NCBI RefSeq assembly: GCF_029867415.1
Contig: NC_081183.1
Span: 17,108,404 to 17,172,403, forward strand
From: Vicia villosa
Lineage: Eukaryota > Streptophyta > Magnoliopsida > Fabales > Fabaceae
Reading direction: 5' to 3'
DNA length: 64,000 bases
Position 1 is the stretch's first letter. The number at the start of each line of letters is the position of its first letter. The notes below the pieces were generated by a model. It saw only the letters and a program-made list of their open reading frames with translations. It made no database searches and was not told where the DNA came from. The position numbers and the translations under genes were made by a program. Below, piece by piece: positions 27,168-38,740 of this stretch.

Positions 27168-28900
27168 CTAAATCTCAGTGACATCTTTAAATCTTGTTTC
27201 ATACAATCCATGTACATAATACTATTCATCTTTATCATCCAATAGTTCTCTTGAAAATATCAGCACCAAAACCAAACTCATAGGCTATGTTTGGGAGTTT
27301 GGAGGGGAAGGGAGGAGAGGGCTTTGGAAAATAGGAAGAATTGGGTGAAAAGGATAAAAAGATTTTGGGTAGGAGGGTTAAGGAGGGTTGGAGTTTATTC
27401 ATAACACTAAAAACCCCATAAAATGGGGGAACTCAAAAATTGTATTGAATGAGGGTTTTGAAGGGCCTACATAAATTTTCCAAATATCTTTTAGGTTGTT
27501 ATAGTATTCTGAAAATTAAAAATTTAGTAATGATAAGGACTCTTTTATCATTCTAAAAAAAATCATTTTTCAAAAAATATCAAATATTTTCCTATTTTTT
27601 TTAAAATTTCGTTTTTAGAAGTTTTCCCCTCACCTTCCCTCCAAACTCCCAAACATAGCCCTAAGGAAATATAACTAGTAAATATCAGCAACAAAACTAG
27701 CAGGAAAAAACCTTTCCTAGACAAAACCAAACCCCAGAGCAGTGGCAAAACAATAAGCAGCTATTAATACTCGAAATCTGGGCTACAATGCCAAAAAGGA
27801 AGCCTTTCCTTCCAAATTTCTTCAGAATTGGTGATGATACTTACTATGCTCTTCCCCACACACAACCCAACACCAAAAAAAATCAAATTTTCCAAAATTA
27901 GAAAGGAACACATTTATTATCAAGCTATGTAGAATTACGAACTAATTCGTATCCATTAATTGTTCAAACATTGAATAAAAGAAAAAGAACATTGAATAAA
28001 TAAAAATTGCGAAAACTTGTGAATACAATTGTTTTTAAAAGAAAAATATAAATCAAACAAAATACACATACCAAAGTGTTAATACATAGAAATTAATTTA
28101 AAAACATATAAAGAAGATCACGTCCACAATAAAATAATAGGAAAGTAAGAGAAATTTTGTAAGAGTTAAACAAGTCATTGGCAATATTAATGCAAATAGC
28201 ATGTATCAATGATTCCAAGTTCAAACCAAAAAAAAATAAAAAAGTACTTGAAAAACATCATAGTAGAGTTGAAACTTCATTGTAAATGTAGTTAGTCACC
28301 TTTTACTCCATGTGATAAACTTTCACATGAAAATGTTTGTTTAGTATTATATTGAAAACAAAAAATTAGCATAACTCAGACAAATCAATATATACCCTAT
28401 GCTTGTTTTTACTTGAGCCAACTCCATCTTTCTCAGGATCATCTTTCTCAAGAGAAATATTATTTGTAAAAGACACATCCTCAGTGCAAACCCTAAGCCA
28501 TGGAAGCGTTTGACCTGAAAAAAATACTTTTAATGAGAATGGACAACGGAGAAGTTAAAAATCATCAACAAAAACAAAACTATAACAAATCAACTTCAAG
28601 AAAAACCCAAACTTTACATCCTTTTCCGCTGTTCTGATTTTTGACATTACATCACAGTTACTTTCACACTTTTCACCGGAAAATTCTGTATCCATGGAAG
28701 CGTTGAAGATAGAAAAAAGAGAAGGAGAAGGAAGAAGAGGAGCAAGAAGAAGAGGGAGACGGAAGACGGAAGCAAGAGATAGAGTAAGAGAAAAAAAGAG
28801 AGAGAAAGAGTGAGAGAGTTAAAGGACGAGAGAGAAAGAGAAGATGCAGATATATTCAAATTAAAGTATACATTGAATGAAGAGAAAAAATGATGTTTTG
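27168..28900 (-). pseudogene. Family copy C10 of the unrecognised gene, with a MITE insertion
   Basis: Terminal exon stop is at 27168. The last intron is interrupted by a 378 bp MITE (27283-27660), the second block is near 28391-28510 and exon 1 starts at 28695. A deletion near 27966 removes much of the KGYYNF block. The leader matches C6, not the tandem array, showing that C6 and C10 derive from one duplication event with the downstream DNA. Confidence 0.5.
27283..27660. mobile_element. MITE, 378 bp, with 24 bp perfect terminal inverted repeats
   Basis: Left end GGCTATGTTTGGGAGTTTGG and right end CCAAACTCCCAAACATAGCC are exact complements and continue for about four more bases. Inserted in C10, where other copies read CCCCTAAGGAAAT. 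The target duplication is not clear: flanks ATA and CTA suggest a 3 bp duplication, as in PIF/Harbinger elements. A related, rearranged copy is at 51362-51757. Confidence 0.75.
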
Positions 28901-28924
28901 CAAAACCAGCTATTTGTGTGAGTG

Positions 28925-29199
28925 AAGGACGACGAGAGAGAGAGAGAGTGTGTGTGTGTGTGTGTGTGTGTGAGTGAAGATTTTGAAAATTTTGAATTTT
29001 GAATTATAGTAGATATTGATAGAAGAGAAAATGACAAAATATTAATTGAATAATAAAAGTGATGTCATATGTGTAAAAAGACTAAAAAACCAGCATTTTG
29101 CAAATGTGTTAAAATTTAGCATTGGGGTAAATTGGTCTTAACTAGAGGTATTAATTTTCTTATATGGTAGATAAGAAAAGAAATTTGAGAAGTGAGAAG
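28925..29199. repeat. Non-coding block, duplicate of 17115-17376, with GA/GT repeat
   Basis: Matches 17115-17376. The GA/GT simple repeat at 28931-28972 is longer than in the first copy. No gene seen. Confidence 0.6.
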
Positions 29200-29894
29200 T
29201 AGGGTTGACAATGAACCGAACCAACTCGAAAATAGTTCGAAATTCGATTCAAAAATTAAATCGTTTAACTAGGTTCATGAATCAAATGAGCTGAATATGA
29301 GCTAAAAATTAAGTTCGTTAACTAAACTAAATGAGCTGAACTTGAACTATACATAGTTTGATTCGTTAGGTTCATGAGGCAACTCGATTATATATGAGAT
29401 AGATTATATTATCTTTAAGAGTAGGTTTAAAGATTGCTCCAAATTTTAGTCCCATATTTTTTTTAGTCTAACGATTTTAATTGATAATTTATATTCTCAA
29501 GTGAGCAAAATATTTCTACAAATAATTATACAAATAAAATCAACATCGTGTAAATTTCAATCTAATAAATTTTATTTTATTTTTATTTAAAAAATATTAA
29601 TTTAAAACGTCAAATAAATGTAAAAAATAAACTTAAAAATTACTTTTAAGTCCGTGAAACAAATGAGTTGAACCTAACGAGATAAATCTAACGAGTTGAA
29701 CTGAGTTGTTTGTGAACTTCTAACGAGTCGAGTTTTAGCTGAAAAAGGTTCGCGATGAACTCGAACTCGACCAATTCTTAACGAGTCGAGTTTGACCTAA
29801 AAAAAATTCGTGATGAACTCGAACTCGACCAATTCTTAACGAGTCCAACTGGGCTGAGGCGAGTTCGACTCGAATCAACTCATTTCCAACCCTA
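29200..29894. mobile_element. hAT-like MITE, duplicate of 17377-18025
   Basis: TAGGGTTGACAATGA at the left, TCATTTCCAACCCTA at the right, with GTGAGAAG (29192-29199) and GTGAGTAG (29895-29902) as 8 bp flanks. It is about 46 bp longer than the other copy, with extra sequence near 29281-29330. It sits at the same relative position as the first copy, so the insertion predates the segmental duplication. Confidence 0.8.
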
Positions 29895-30019
29895 GTGAGT
29901 AGGAAAAAAATTTTATTGAAAACATGAATGGAAAATTGTGTGATATAAAAAAATTTATGAAGGATATTGAGTTCGATTCTCCCGTGAATTTTTACATTGA
30001 AATTTAGTTTATATAAGTA

Positions 30020-30278
30020 AATAAAATTTCTTAGGTCGGGTGGGCAACACCCGACTTAATAAATAAACCTTTTAAAGTCACTTAGTGAACACATGTGACT
30101 TAAGAAATTTAATACGAATTATATTATTTTTGTTTAATCTTTGTTAAGTCAATTTTAAATGCAACCGACAAAACTAAGTTACAAGTATTTACGCTATTGC
30201 CACCGCATCGCTTCTTAAGTTAGGTGGCAGATAAACTGACTTAACAACCTCTGTTAAAAATGTATTTTTGTACTAGTG
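30020..30278. mobile_element. CACTA-type terminal fragment, duplicate of 18150-18411
   Basis: Ends TATTTTTGTACTAGTG; the first base of the terminal CACTAGTG is mutated to T. Same sub-terminal AAGTCA motifs as the other copy. Confidence 0.45.
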
Positions 30279-30488
30279 TCAAATGATTTTTTGAAAAACA
30301 TTCTAAACCAAGCAATTTTATAATCCACATAAATATAACCTCTAAGCTTAAAAGGTTTTGAAAAACTTTTTTCTGCGAAAGGAGAAGTCCAATCGTCAAG
30401 TTTTTGAACATTTTATATAAAATATTTTGAAATAGAAATTCTAGAATCATCCTTTTGATCCATAGTGTGAACAAGTTCAATAGACTTT
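30279..30488 (-). pseudogene. Pararetrovirus-like fragment, short copy
   Basis: Matches 18412-18620 and includes minus-strand residues SIELVHTMDQKDDSRISISK. The match stops at 30488, where CACTA transposase sequence begins. About 870 bp present in the other copy (18621-19490) is missing here. Confidence 0.55.
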
Positions 30489-30489
30489 G

Positions 30490-31433
30490 GATAATAAAAT
30501 TTACTGACAATTTTCTCTACAACAGTTTGTGTAGACTTTGATGTGTATTCTCCCCCTTTCTTTTGTCGTGCTCTCTTCCATAACTCATGGCGTGACGGTG
30601 GAGATGGACTACCATTATCATCTAATGTAGAATCATCTCTCGATGATTTCTTTTCATTTTTAATTGTCTCCTCAAGCATGCGATACCCTCCACGAGATAA
30701 TACATGTGGGTATACATTCTTAGCCACATTTTCCCTACCCTTTCGACTTTTTTCCTATTAATTATAAAATCAAAAATTTATTACTAAACATAATAAAAAA
30801 AATTTAAAAAAATCAAATATAACTCCTACTAACCTTAAATTCAGGGGTATCTCGAGACTTCGGAAACTCTTCCCATACATCTTTATTAATATATGAATAC
30901 CTGACATGTGCAGGAGCGAGATCGTTTTTGGGATTATTAACATATTCGTCTGTGAGTTGTGTCTTAAAACCTCTCCATCTCTCTCCCGCATATTTAATCC
31001 ATTCCTTCTTCAACGGATCCTTGATTTTACCATCCTTGTCTTTAACACACCAATCTGGAATAGTGAAATGAGCCTACACATGCAATATATGGCATATGTT
31101 GTTAGTATATACGTGATTATAAAATATAATAAAGTGTTGAATTTAAAATACCTGAACATCAACCCATATAGCGTCTTTTATCCCATTATCTATGTCTTTC
31201 CACTCATCTTTCAAAATACAACATTTCTGCCGAGCAAGAGATGCTATATAACTCTTAAAACTTGCAGCATTTTTACCAACACCAGTACATTCATAGGTTC
31301 TTTGATCAAACTCAACCTGTAGCTTTCCACCCGTTTGATGAACTTTGTCAATTTTTTTCATCATAGTTGGACCTCTAACTCTTTTTTTATTAGGATTACC
31401 AGATGAAGAGGACTTGTCGGTTGAATCAGCCAT
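30490..31433 (-). pseudogene. Second CACTA gene (Transposase_24-like), last exon truncated
   Basis: Three exons in phase 0. 31433-31152 starts MADSTDKSSSSGNPNKKRVR and carries the FDQRTYECTG region. 31073-30834 reads AHFTIPDWCVKDKDGKIKDP and, later, WRGFKTQLTDEYV. From 30754 the third exon reads PHVLSRGGYRMLEE and PPSRHELWKRARQKKGGEYT. All introns have GT...AG ends. This order is typical of the accessory protein encoded beside TNP2 in plant CACTA elements. The third exon is cut just after the TVVEKI residues, near 30500, and an open frame runs on into the pararetrovirus-like sequence to a stop near 30413. Confidence 0.8.
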
Positions 31434-31569
31434 GTATCTGTTTAAACAAAATAAAAATAATTAGAAATCAAATTAAACACAAGATAAAAACAATTAGACA
31501 TAAAATTAAGCACAAGATAAAAATGATGACACATAAAATTAGGCACAAAATAACTTATAAAACACCTTA

Positions 31570-34500
31570 CTAGTTCTCCCATATCCCTTCTTCATGATCT
31601 ATGCGAATAGCATGCACATCATCCTCTACATCTTCTTCAATGAAGGTAGGCACATTTGTTGAGAAAGGAGGAGTTTCTGAAATATCAAGATTCGCATCTT
31701 GATTTTCATCACTATCATGCACCTTTCCTTGTAGAACAACTGACCACCTTTTATTAGAAGGATCTGTGACATAAAAAACTTGTTTTGCTTGAGATGCCAT
31801 GATGAAAGGTTCGTCCGCATAAGCTAACTTGCTAAGATCAACCAGTGTAACTCCAAATTCATCAATTCTTACACCACTATTGATATCAATCCATTTGCAT
31901 TTAAATACAGGAACTTTAAACACAACATAATCAACTTCCCAAATCTCTTCAATCACCCCAAAGTAGGGCGTAGATGCCATAACCGGGTTTTTATCTTTAG
32001 CACTAGAGAAGTGCATGGACTCGGCCACAATCATAACCCCACTATTTTGCGTGGTACTACGGTCATCCTTTGCCTTTGTATAAAAGGAAGTTTTATTAAT
32101 ATCATATCCACTCCAAGTTAATATGTTACATTTAGGCTCATAGGACAACCACTTAATTGTTTTTGAAGCACTATCATCACCAACAATTTTTTCTTTAAAC
32201 CACTTAGAGAAACTCTTATTATGCTCTTTTAACAACCCTCTTTCACTCATCTTGGGGTACTTTTTCTTTATGATGCTTTTGTGAGCAGATAAGTAAGGTT
32301 GAACTTCATCCGTGTTATTCAATATATACAAATGCGCTTGAACAACCACATCAATACTTAAGCTCTTGATCTTTAAACCTTGTGTACCCACACCCTCACA
32401 TCTTCCATCATGACGAGACTTGGGAACCCCTATAGCATTCACTTCCGACAAATAATTAGAACAAAACTCAATTGCTTCTTCTGCAATGTACCTCTCAATA
32501 ATCGATGCTTCCGGACGGTGTGGGTTCTTGGTATACCCTTTTAGGATCTTCATGTATCGCTCTATTGGATACATCCACCGTAAAAAAATTGGACCACATA
32601 ATCTAATCTCCCTTACTAGATGAACAATCAAGTGAACCATAATGTCAAAAAATGAAGGAGGAAAAAACATCTCTAATTGGCACAAGATAACTGCAGCCTC
32701 ATTTTCCAAATCTTCTAACTTTAATGGATCAATGGCTTTGCAACAAATTGCATTGAAAAACAGGCACAACCTAGTTATAGTTTTCCTAACATTGTTAGGC
32801 AATATCCCACGAATAGCCACTGGTAGTAGTTGTTGCATTAAGACATGACAGTCATGAGATTTTAAGCCAACTAATTTGAGATCTTTAACCGATACAAGCC
32901 TCTTCACATTTGATGAGTAACCATGCGGCACTTTGATACTTTCTAAACACTCACAAAAACTTGTTTTCTCTTTTTTCGACAAAGTGTAGCAGGCAGGAGG
33001 CAGATACGTCTTGTTACCTACATAATGTTATCATCAAGAATTTCAACAAGTAAAGTTATGAACATGCTATTTTAATATCAAAAGGTAAGGATAGCTTAAT
33101 TTTAACAAATAGTTGGTACCTATATATTGTGGAGTTAGCTCTTCTCGTATACCCATCACGCCCAAATCTAGACGAGTATTAATACCATCCTTTGTCTTGC
33201 CTTGAATGTTGAGAAGTGTTCCGATTACACTATCACATACATTTTTCTCCACGTGCATCACATCAATACAATGTCTTACCTCAAGACTAGACCAATATGG
33301 AAGATCGAAGAAAACCGACCTCTTTTTCCATATATTTTTCACAATGGGCCGCTTTTGGTACTTTCCAAAGACAGCAGTAATGTCCTGTTGTCGTTGATAA
33401 ACTTCCTCTCCAGTTAAGGGCTTTGGAGCAACGCCATGCTCTTGTTCCCCATTGAAAGCTTTCCGCAATCTACGATATGGATGATAACGATTTAGAAATT
33501 TTCGATGCCCGAGATAAACAGTCTTCTTTCCTTTTTCAAGCTGATGGTAACATGTGTCTTTTTCACATATAGGACACGCTTTATGCCCTTTAACTTTATA
33601 CCCAGACAAATTGCCATATGCTGGAAAATCGTTGATGGTGCAAAACAACATGGCACGCATGTTGAACTGTTCACCAGAATGCGCATCGAAAACATCCACC
33701 CCTTCCTCCCACAACACTTTTAAATCATCGATCAGTGGACTTAGATAAACATCTATGTCATTTCCTGGTTGTTTTGGGCCCGAAATCATCATGGATAGCA
33801 TAATATATTTACGCTTCATGGACAGCCTAGGAGATAGGTTGTAAATCATCAGAAGAACTGGCCAAGAAGAATGGTTAGTATTTAGATTACCAAACGGATT
33901 CATTCCATCAGTAGCAAGTCCAAGTCTAAGGTTTCTCGACTCTTTGCCAAAATTTGGAAACAAATAATCAATTTTCTTCCATTGCAAAGAATCAGCTACA
34001 TGGCGGATTTGTCCATCACATTTTCTTTCTTCTGCATGCCATCTAAGATTCTTTGCGTCGTTTGCATTAGCGAATAATCTCTTAAACCTTGAAATTATTG
34101 GTAGGTACCATACCACTTTCGCAGGAGGACCCTTTTTGACCTCCTCATCATCACTAGATTCACCATGTCTCTTTTTGTAGCGTGACGCCTTGCACTTTGG
34201 ACAATGGTTATAGTTTACATACTCTTTTCTGTATAATATGCAATCATTAGGACATGCATGTATCTTTTCATACTCCAAACCCATCGGACACAGTATTTTC
34301 TTAGCCTCGTAATAACGACTTGGCAGTACGTTACCTTCTGGAAGCATTTGTGTCAACAGTTCAAGTAATTCGGTAAAACTTTTGTCAGTCCACCCGTTAA
34401 TTGCCTTCAGATTAAACAATTTTAACACGGCTGACAAACGTGTAAAATATGTGCATCCCGGGTACAAAGGTGTATCCTTGTCATTGCATAAGTTATCATA

Positions 34501-34881
34501 CGCATGTGCCCTCTTAAACGAATCTTGTCCAATATCGCACATCATGTCTTCCAGACGATCATCCATTTCTACACTAACATTATCTTTTTGAGACACATTT
34601 GAATTTGCTACCACTTCACCGTGCCATATCCATTGTGTATAACTTTGACAAATCCCTTGACAAATTAGATGATCCATGATTTCTTTCTTACTAAGCTTTG
34701 GTTCTCTATTTGCACAACGAACACATGGACAGAGAAAAAGCGTAGGGTGACTATCTTCAGCATTACTTTTAGGAGGAGGGAGATCTTTTTTAGCATTACT
34801 TTCAGCAAACTCTAGAAATTCCATCACTCCATGTTCGTACTCATCACTTAATCGATTAGCTCTCATCCAACTACGATCCAT
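31570..34881 (-). CDS. CACTA/En-Spm transposase (TNP2-like), apparently intact after splicing
   Basis: Two exons, 34881-33120 and 33017-31570, separated by a 102 bp intron with a GT donor (ATATATAG|GTACC) and AG acceptor (ATGTAG|GTAAC). They sum to 3,210 bp, 1,069 residues plus stop, with no internal stop that I can see. Order of regions: transposase-associated N-terminus (MDRSWMRANRLSDEYEHGVM, CPCVRCAN), Transposase_21 core (LGLATDGMNPFGN at about residue 330, DIDVYLSPLIDDLK at about 380, acidic residues expected to be catalytic), a cysteine cluster (CPICEKDTCYH), DUF4218 (LPPACYTLSKKEK..., RGILPNN, WMYPIERYMK) and DUF4216 (MIVAESMHFSSAKDKNP, YFGVIEEIWEVDY, FKCKWID). It cuts and joins at CACTA ends in the nucleus. 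The start lies 72 bp from the inserted element B, which separates it from its original leader. Confidence 0.88.
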
Positions 34882-35476
34882 ATCTATGTTCCGAAATTAA
34901 TGCATAAATAACAAATTCATATAACAAATTCATATAATAAATACTAAATATACACTAGTGCAAAAATGACAATACAATTTATAAATTTACACCCATTATA
35001 CTAAAAACGGGTGTAAATAAGACATAAGATGGCAAATTTGTAAATAAAGTCTCATTTTTAGTATTAACAAGTAATCATGGACACCCTATTTTTAAAAAAT
35101 GGGTGTAAATTAAAAAAAAATTATAATCAAGTGTTTATTACTCCTATTTTTTTTCAATAATGGGCGTAAATAGGAAAAGTAAAATAAATTTAATTTCTGT
35201 AAAATAGTAAAAGTTAATATTTATATTTCTCTTCCTCGTTTCATTGAACCCTAATCACCATTTTTATGCTCTTAATTTTCACCGTGTCAACTCCATATGT
35301 TTCAAACCTCAATTCCACATCCACCATGAATCATTCTTCCCAACCCGAAACACCACCACCCTCTGATTCCATCACCTCGTCACAACCCGAACCGCCACCA
35401 CCGTCTGATTCTCTTCATCTTCGACTCGGAGCCACCAACCACCATCGTGTAACAAAAAACGACACCGTTTCGATCA

Positions 35477-35814
35477 ATGGTTAAGGGTTTGCACAGCCAA
35501 GACCTCCCCGCCGATGTAGCACATGTCGTCGATCAGCTAGAGCGCCACTGCTTGGCTCCCGATGGATCTCTCATCTCCAAGCCTCTCTACAACGATCTAC
35601 AACTCGTAATACTCTCTCAATGCTCTCTATGTGTTTGTTGAATTTCCTCACATAATTGGAAAATGGGTGCTTCATTTTATCATTAAAAACTCGACCCATT
35701 TTGTTAAATGTCCAATAAATTGAATAAAAGTTTGGTGGGTACTGAAATGTGCTGTTTGATTTGCAGGCTAGAGAGGAAATGTGCAGGGAACGACTTCGAT
35801 ATCTCAAAGCCATG
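35477..35814 (+). pseudogene. AUGMIN subunit 4 (AUG4)-like gene fragment, first two exons
   Basis: Exon 35477-35605 starts ATG and reads MVKGLHSQDLPADVAHVVDQ and then LERHCLAPDGSLISK. A GT...AG intron leads to exon 35767-35814, AREEMCRERLRYLKAM, which ends at a GT donor. Residues match my recollection of the N-terminus of plant augmin subunit 4, which helps nucleate branching microtubules. Only about 59 residues remain, and the next intron runs into unrelated DNA. This is the first captured fragment in element B, about 520 bp from its left end. Introns retained means capture at the DNA level. Confidence 0.65.
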
Positions 35815-36539
35815 GTATGTGATTGTTATCTTGTGTTTGGGTTACAGATTGGATTTAAACCATATGCATTGTTTGATTGTAATGTAAATAATGAATTAAA
35901 TTCACATATGCCACTGCATCAAGAACATTTCAACAACTTCATTCATGTTCATTCACTTCTTTAAGCATATTTTGTTTGGGTTACAGATTGGATTTAAACC
36001 ATCTGCACTGTCACTTCAATCTAAACCAATTGTACACTTACTTTCATTGAAATTATTCTGTTTGGAAGAAGTGTGTGATGAAGTATTGAAATGAGGTCTT
36101 GGTACGGTGGGTCAAACTTTCGGTACGGCGGCGAGGGGTAGACCTGCTAGGTTAACACTCCAACCCTCAAGTTAGTTATTGAGCGAGAGGTAATATGCAA
36201 TTAGGAATGAATTGAATACCTGAAACGGCGTGCTACGATCTTTATATAGTATGGGCATTAGAACCGTCCTCGTGTAATCCGACGCCTTTTGAGTTTTGCG
36301 GATGACCGTTCGATTAGATATCAACGGTGAGAGATATGATGGAGGGTGTGATCACTTGTTCTTGGGGGAAGTGAGGGTTCACCTGTTCGGTGTGACTTCC
36401 CTTTCGGCGCTTGTTATTGAGCTTTCTTTGCGGGCCTTGCTGACTGCACAAAACATTTGATGCCTGTTACTTAGTGTCTACCACTTATCTTCCCCTGCAA
36501 ATAATTTTTCTTTTGCCTTTTATAATTTGGCTAATGGTA

Positions 36540-37740
36540 GGTATTCCTGGGGTTAAACCATTATTGCTTGAAGGGTATGGTGTTCGCTTGGTCACTTATG
36601 ATCTTCCTGGTTTTGGGGAGAGTGATCCGCATCCCAACCGAAATTTCAATTCATCAGCTAATGTGGCTCTATCTCGATTCATGTAAGCTAATGTGAAGAA
36701 AATGTCAATTGTGGTTATACCAATGTAATAATTTCTAGTTGTTTGTGTACCCGCTGTTGATGACTTGTATATTACATGAAATTACAGGTGCTGCAATGTT
36801 AGCCCCTATGGTTAATCCATATGAGTCACACATGACTAAAGATGAGATGAAAAGAACTTGGGAGAAGTGGCTTCCAAGGAGAAAATATATGTATTCCTTG
36901 GCTTATAGATTTCCAAAGCTTCTCTCTTTTTTCTATCGGAAAAGTTTCTTGCCGGAAAAGCATGACCGCGTTGACAAGCAATTTTCACTTTCACTAGGAA
37001 AGAAGGTGAGCTGCGACAACCTTGAAATTGAATAATGTTGAAAGGGATACAACGTGTGCGAATGTTTTCTTTATTGCCAATAGCCATTTAGGGCTGTTAT
37101 GATCTGTTGACAATCTAATTCATATATGTTGTTCAGGATGAAATTCTTGTCGACGAACCTGCATTCCAAGAGTTTTGGCAGAGGGATTTAGAGGAGTCAG
37201 TTCGCCAGGGAAACATGAAACCATTTATAGAGGAAGCTGTACTGCAGGTATCTAAATGGGATTTCGACATCGAAGAACTTCGTGTGCATAAGAAGTGTCG
37301 AACAGGAAGCTTGCTTCTTTGGTTGAAGTCCATGTACGGTCAGACAGAATTTGAACCCGCAGGATATCTCGGCCGTATACACATATGGCAGGTTTGAACA
37401 TGTTCTTTGAGTATTTCCGACTTATTTTTTTGAACTGGAGTTCAACTCAATGCCATTTAGGAATCTTACATTTCCCTTTTGAATTCTCAATCAGGGATTG
37501 GACGATAGGGTGGTCCCGCCATCAATGATGGAATACATAGAAAGGGTGTTACCAGAAGCTGTAACTCACAAGCTTCCTAATGAGGGTCACTTCTCCTATT
37601 ACTTTTTCTGTGATGAATGCCATGAGAAGATATTCTCCACTCTTTTTGGAACTCCTCAAGGTCCGCTTGAACGACAAGAGGAAACTGCATTTGAGAAAAA
37701 CATGGAAGATGCTTTACAAGTATCTGATTCTGATTTCTGA
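36540..37740 (+). pseudogene. Alpha/beta-hydrolase gene fragment (four exons, 3' end included)
   Basis: A partial first block (about 36540-36685) encodes GYGVRLVTYDLPGFGESDPH, the beta-strand/loop of an alpha/beta hydrolase. Exon 36788-37004 begins GAAMLAPMVNPYESHMTKDE. Exon 37137-37391 includes FQEFWQRDLEESVRQGN. The final exon 37495-37740 has GLDDRVVPPSMMEYIERVLP and the conserved histidine context LPNEGHFSY, ending at a normal TGA. All junctions have GT...AG ends and phases that join. The exon carrying the nucleophile elbow (GxSxG), expected between 36690 and 36787, is missing, so no active enzyme could result. It is flanked by a 30 bp direct repeat (36461-36490 and 38024-38053). Confidence 0.78.
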
Positions 37741-38072
37741 TATGGAATGATGTGAAACTGATGGTATACACGAGTTCGGTTTGGATGTAAATAACACAGG
37801 CGGCTCCTATAGGCAACACAGTAAAGCTTCAAAGGATAGAGTTTTCAGTATTCAGAAGGATTCTTAAGTTTTGAGCCACAAAAGCTTTTGGAGATATAGG
37901 TAAAAGTGTGCCACCTACATTGTATTTACTAACCTTCCACTGTCCGAAATCAAACTGTATCTTAACTGCATTATCGGATTTAGAATGTTCATCCGATTGA
38001 CCGTTAACTCAGCTGCAAAACCATGCCTGTTACTTAGTGTCTACCACTTATCTGTTAATACATTTGATGCAG

Positions 38073-38740
38073 GCGAAGCGTTTGCCATGATGATGGCATC
38101 TTTTGTTGCTCTTGTAGAGGTGACTTCTTTTTTAAGATATTCTCTTTTTTAATTGGTGTAAGATTTGGTTTCTATTTAATTGTTATTCTTGAAGAAATTA
38201 TTCTTAAATTGTACATTCCGTTATTATTATTTTCCGGAACTATGGGGTATTTTATCAGTGCAATGAAGCTTACTTATGTTGAAGTAAAATTAAGTTATAT
38301 ACTCACGTGCTTCTTGCGGTTCACAGTCTACCGGAGCTTTCATTGCCGTATATAGGCATGCAAGTGCAACACCATTACCGCCTTCTATTCTTAGTCGAGG
38401 TATCGGTTGGCAGGTACAGACACAACTAAATCTTGCTTTTATAAATGATAATTGTAATAATGGTAAAATTTCATAATTGATTTGATATAAATGTTGATTT
38501 TTAACCAAGCTATCAAGTAGAACTTTCAATTTTAAGTATAATTCCTCATGCATCTTATTTATGTTTGTTAGGGAGTTGGCATTTTGTTATCAGGATTGTT
38601 TGGAACAATTACCGGATCGTCCGTGTCTGTGTAAGAATGAAATTATTCTATTCATATTATTTACTAAGAGCAAGCAAAACACTAGTAGAAATGAAAGTGA
38701 TTTATTTTGTTTTCTATTCAGAGAAAATGCAGGTCTTTTA
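38073..38740 (+). pseudogene. Nucleobase-ascorbate transporter (NAT) gene fragment, four exons
   Basis: Exons 38073-38119 (GEAFAMMMASFVALVE), 38327-38413 (STGAFIAVYRHASATPLPPS then ILSRGIGWQ), 38572-38630 (GVGILLSGLFGTITGSSVSV) and from 38722 (ENAGLL). All introns are GT...AG and phases join, including the split valine codon before ENAGLL. This is a membrane-spanning part of plant NAT purine/ascorbate permeases. Family members usually have GN where this copy reads IT in FGTITGSS (recollection). The fragment ends soon after ENAGLL with ISND and a stop. It covers about 75 of the usual roughly 530 residues. Confidence 0.8.

Noticed and set aside
35266..35484. 72-residue proline/serine-rich plus-strand frame before the augmin-like exon
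   Set aside because: It probably represents the captured 5' leader; it overlaps the real start codon in another frame and has no motif.
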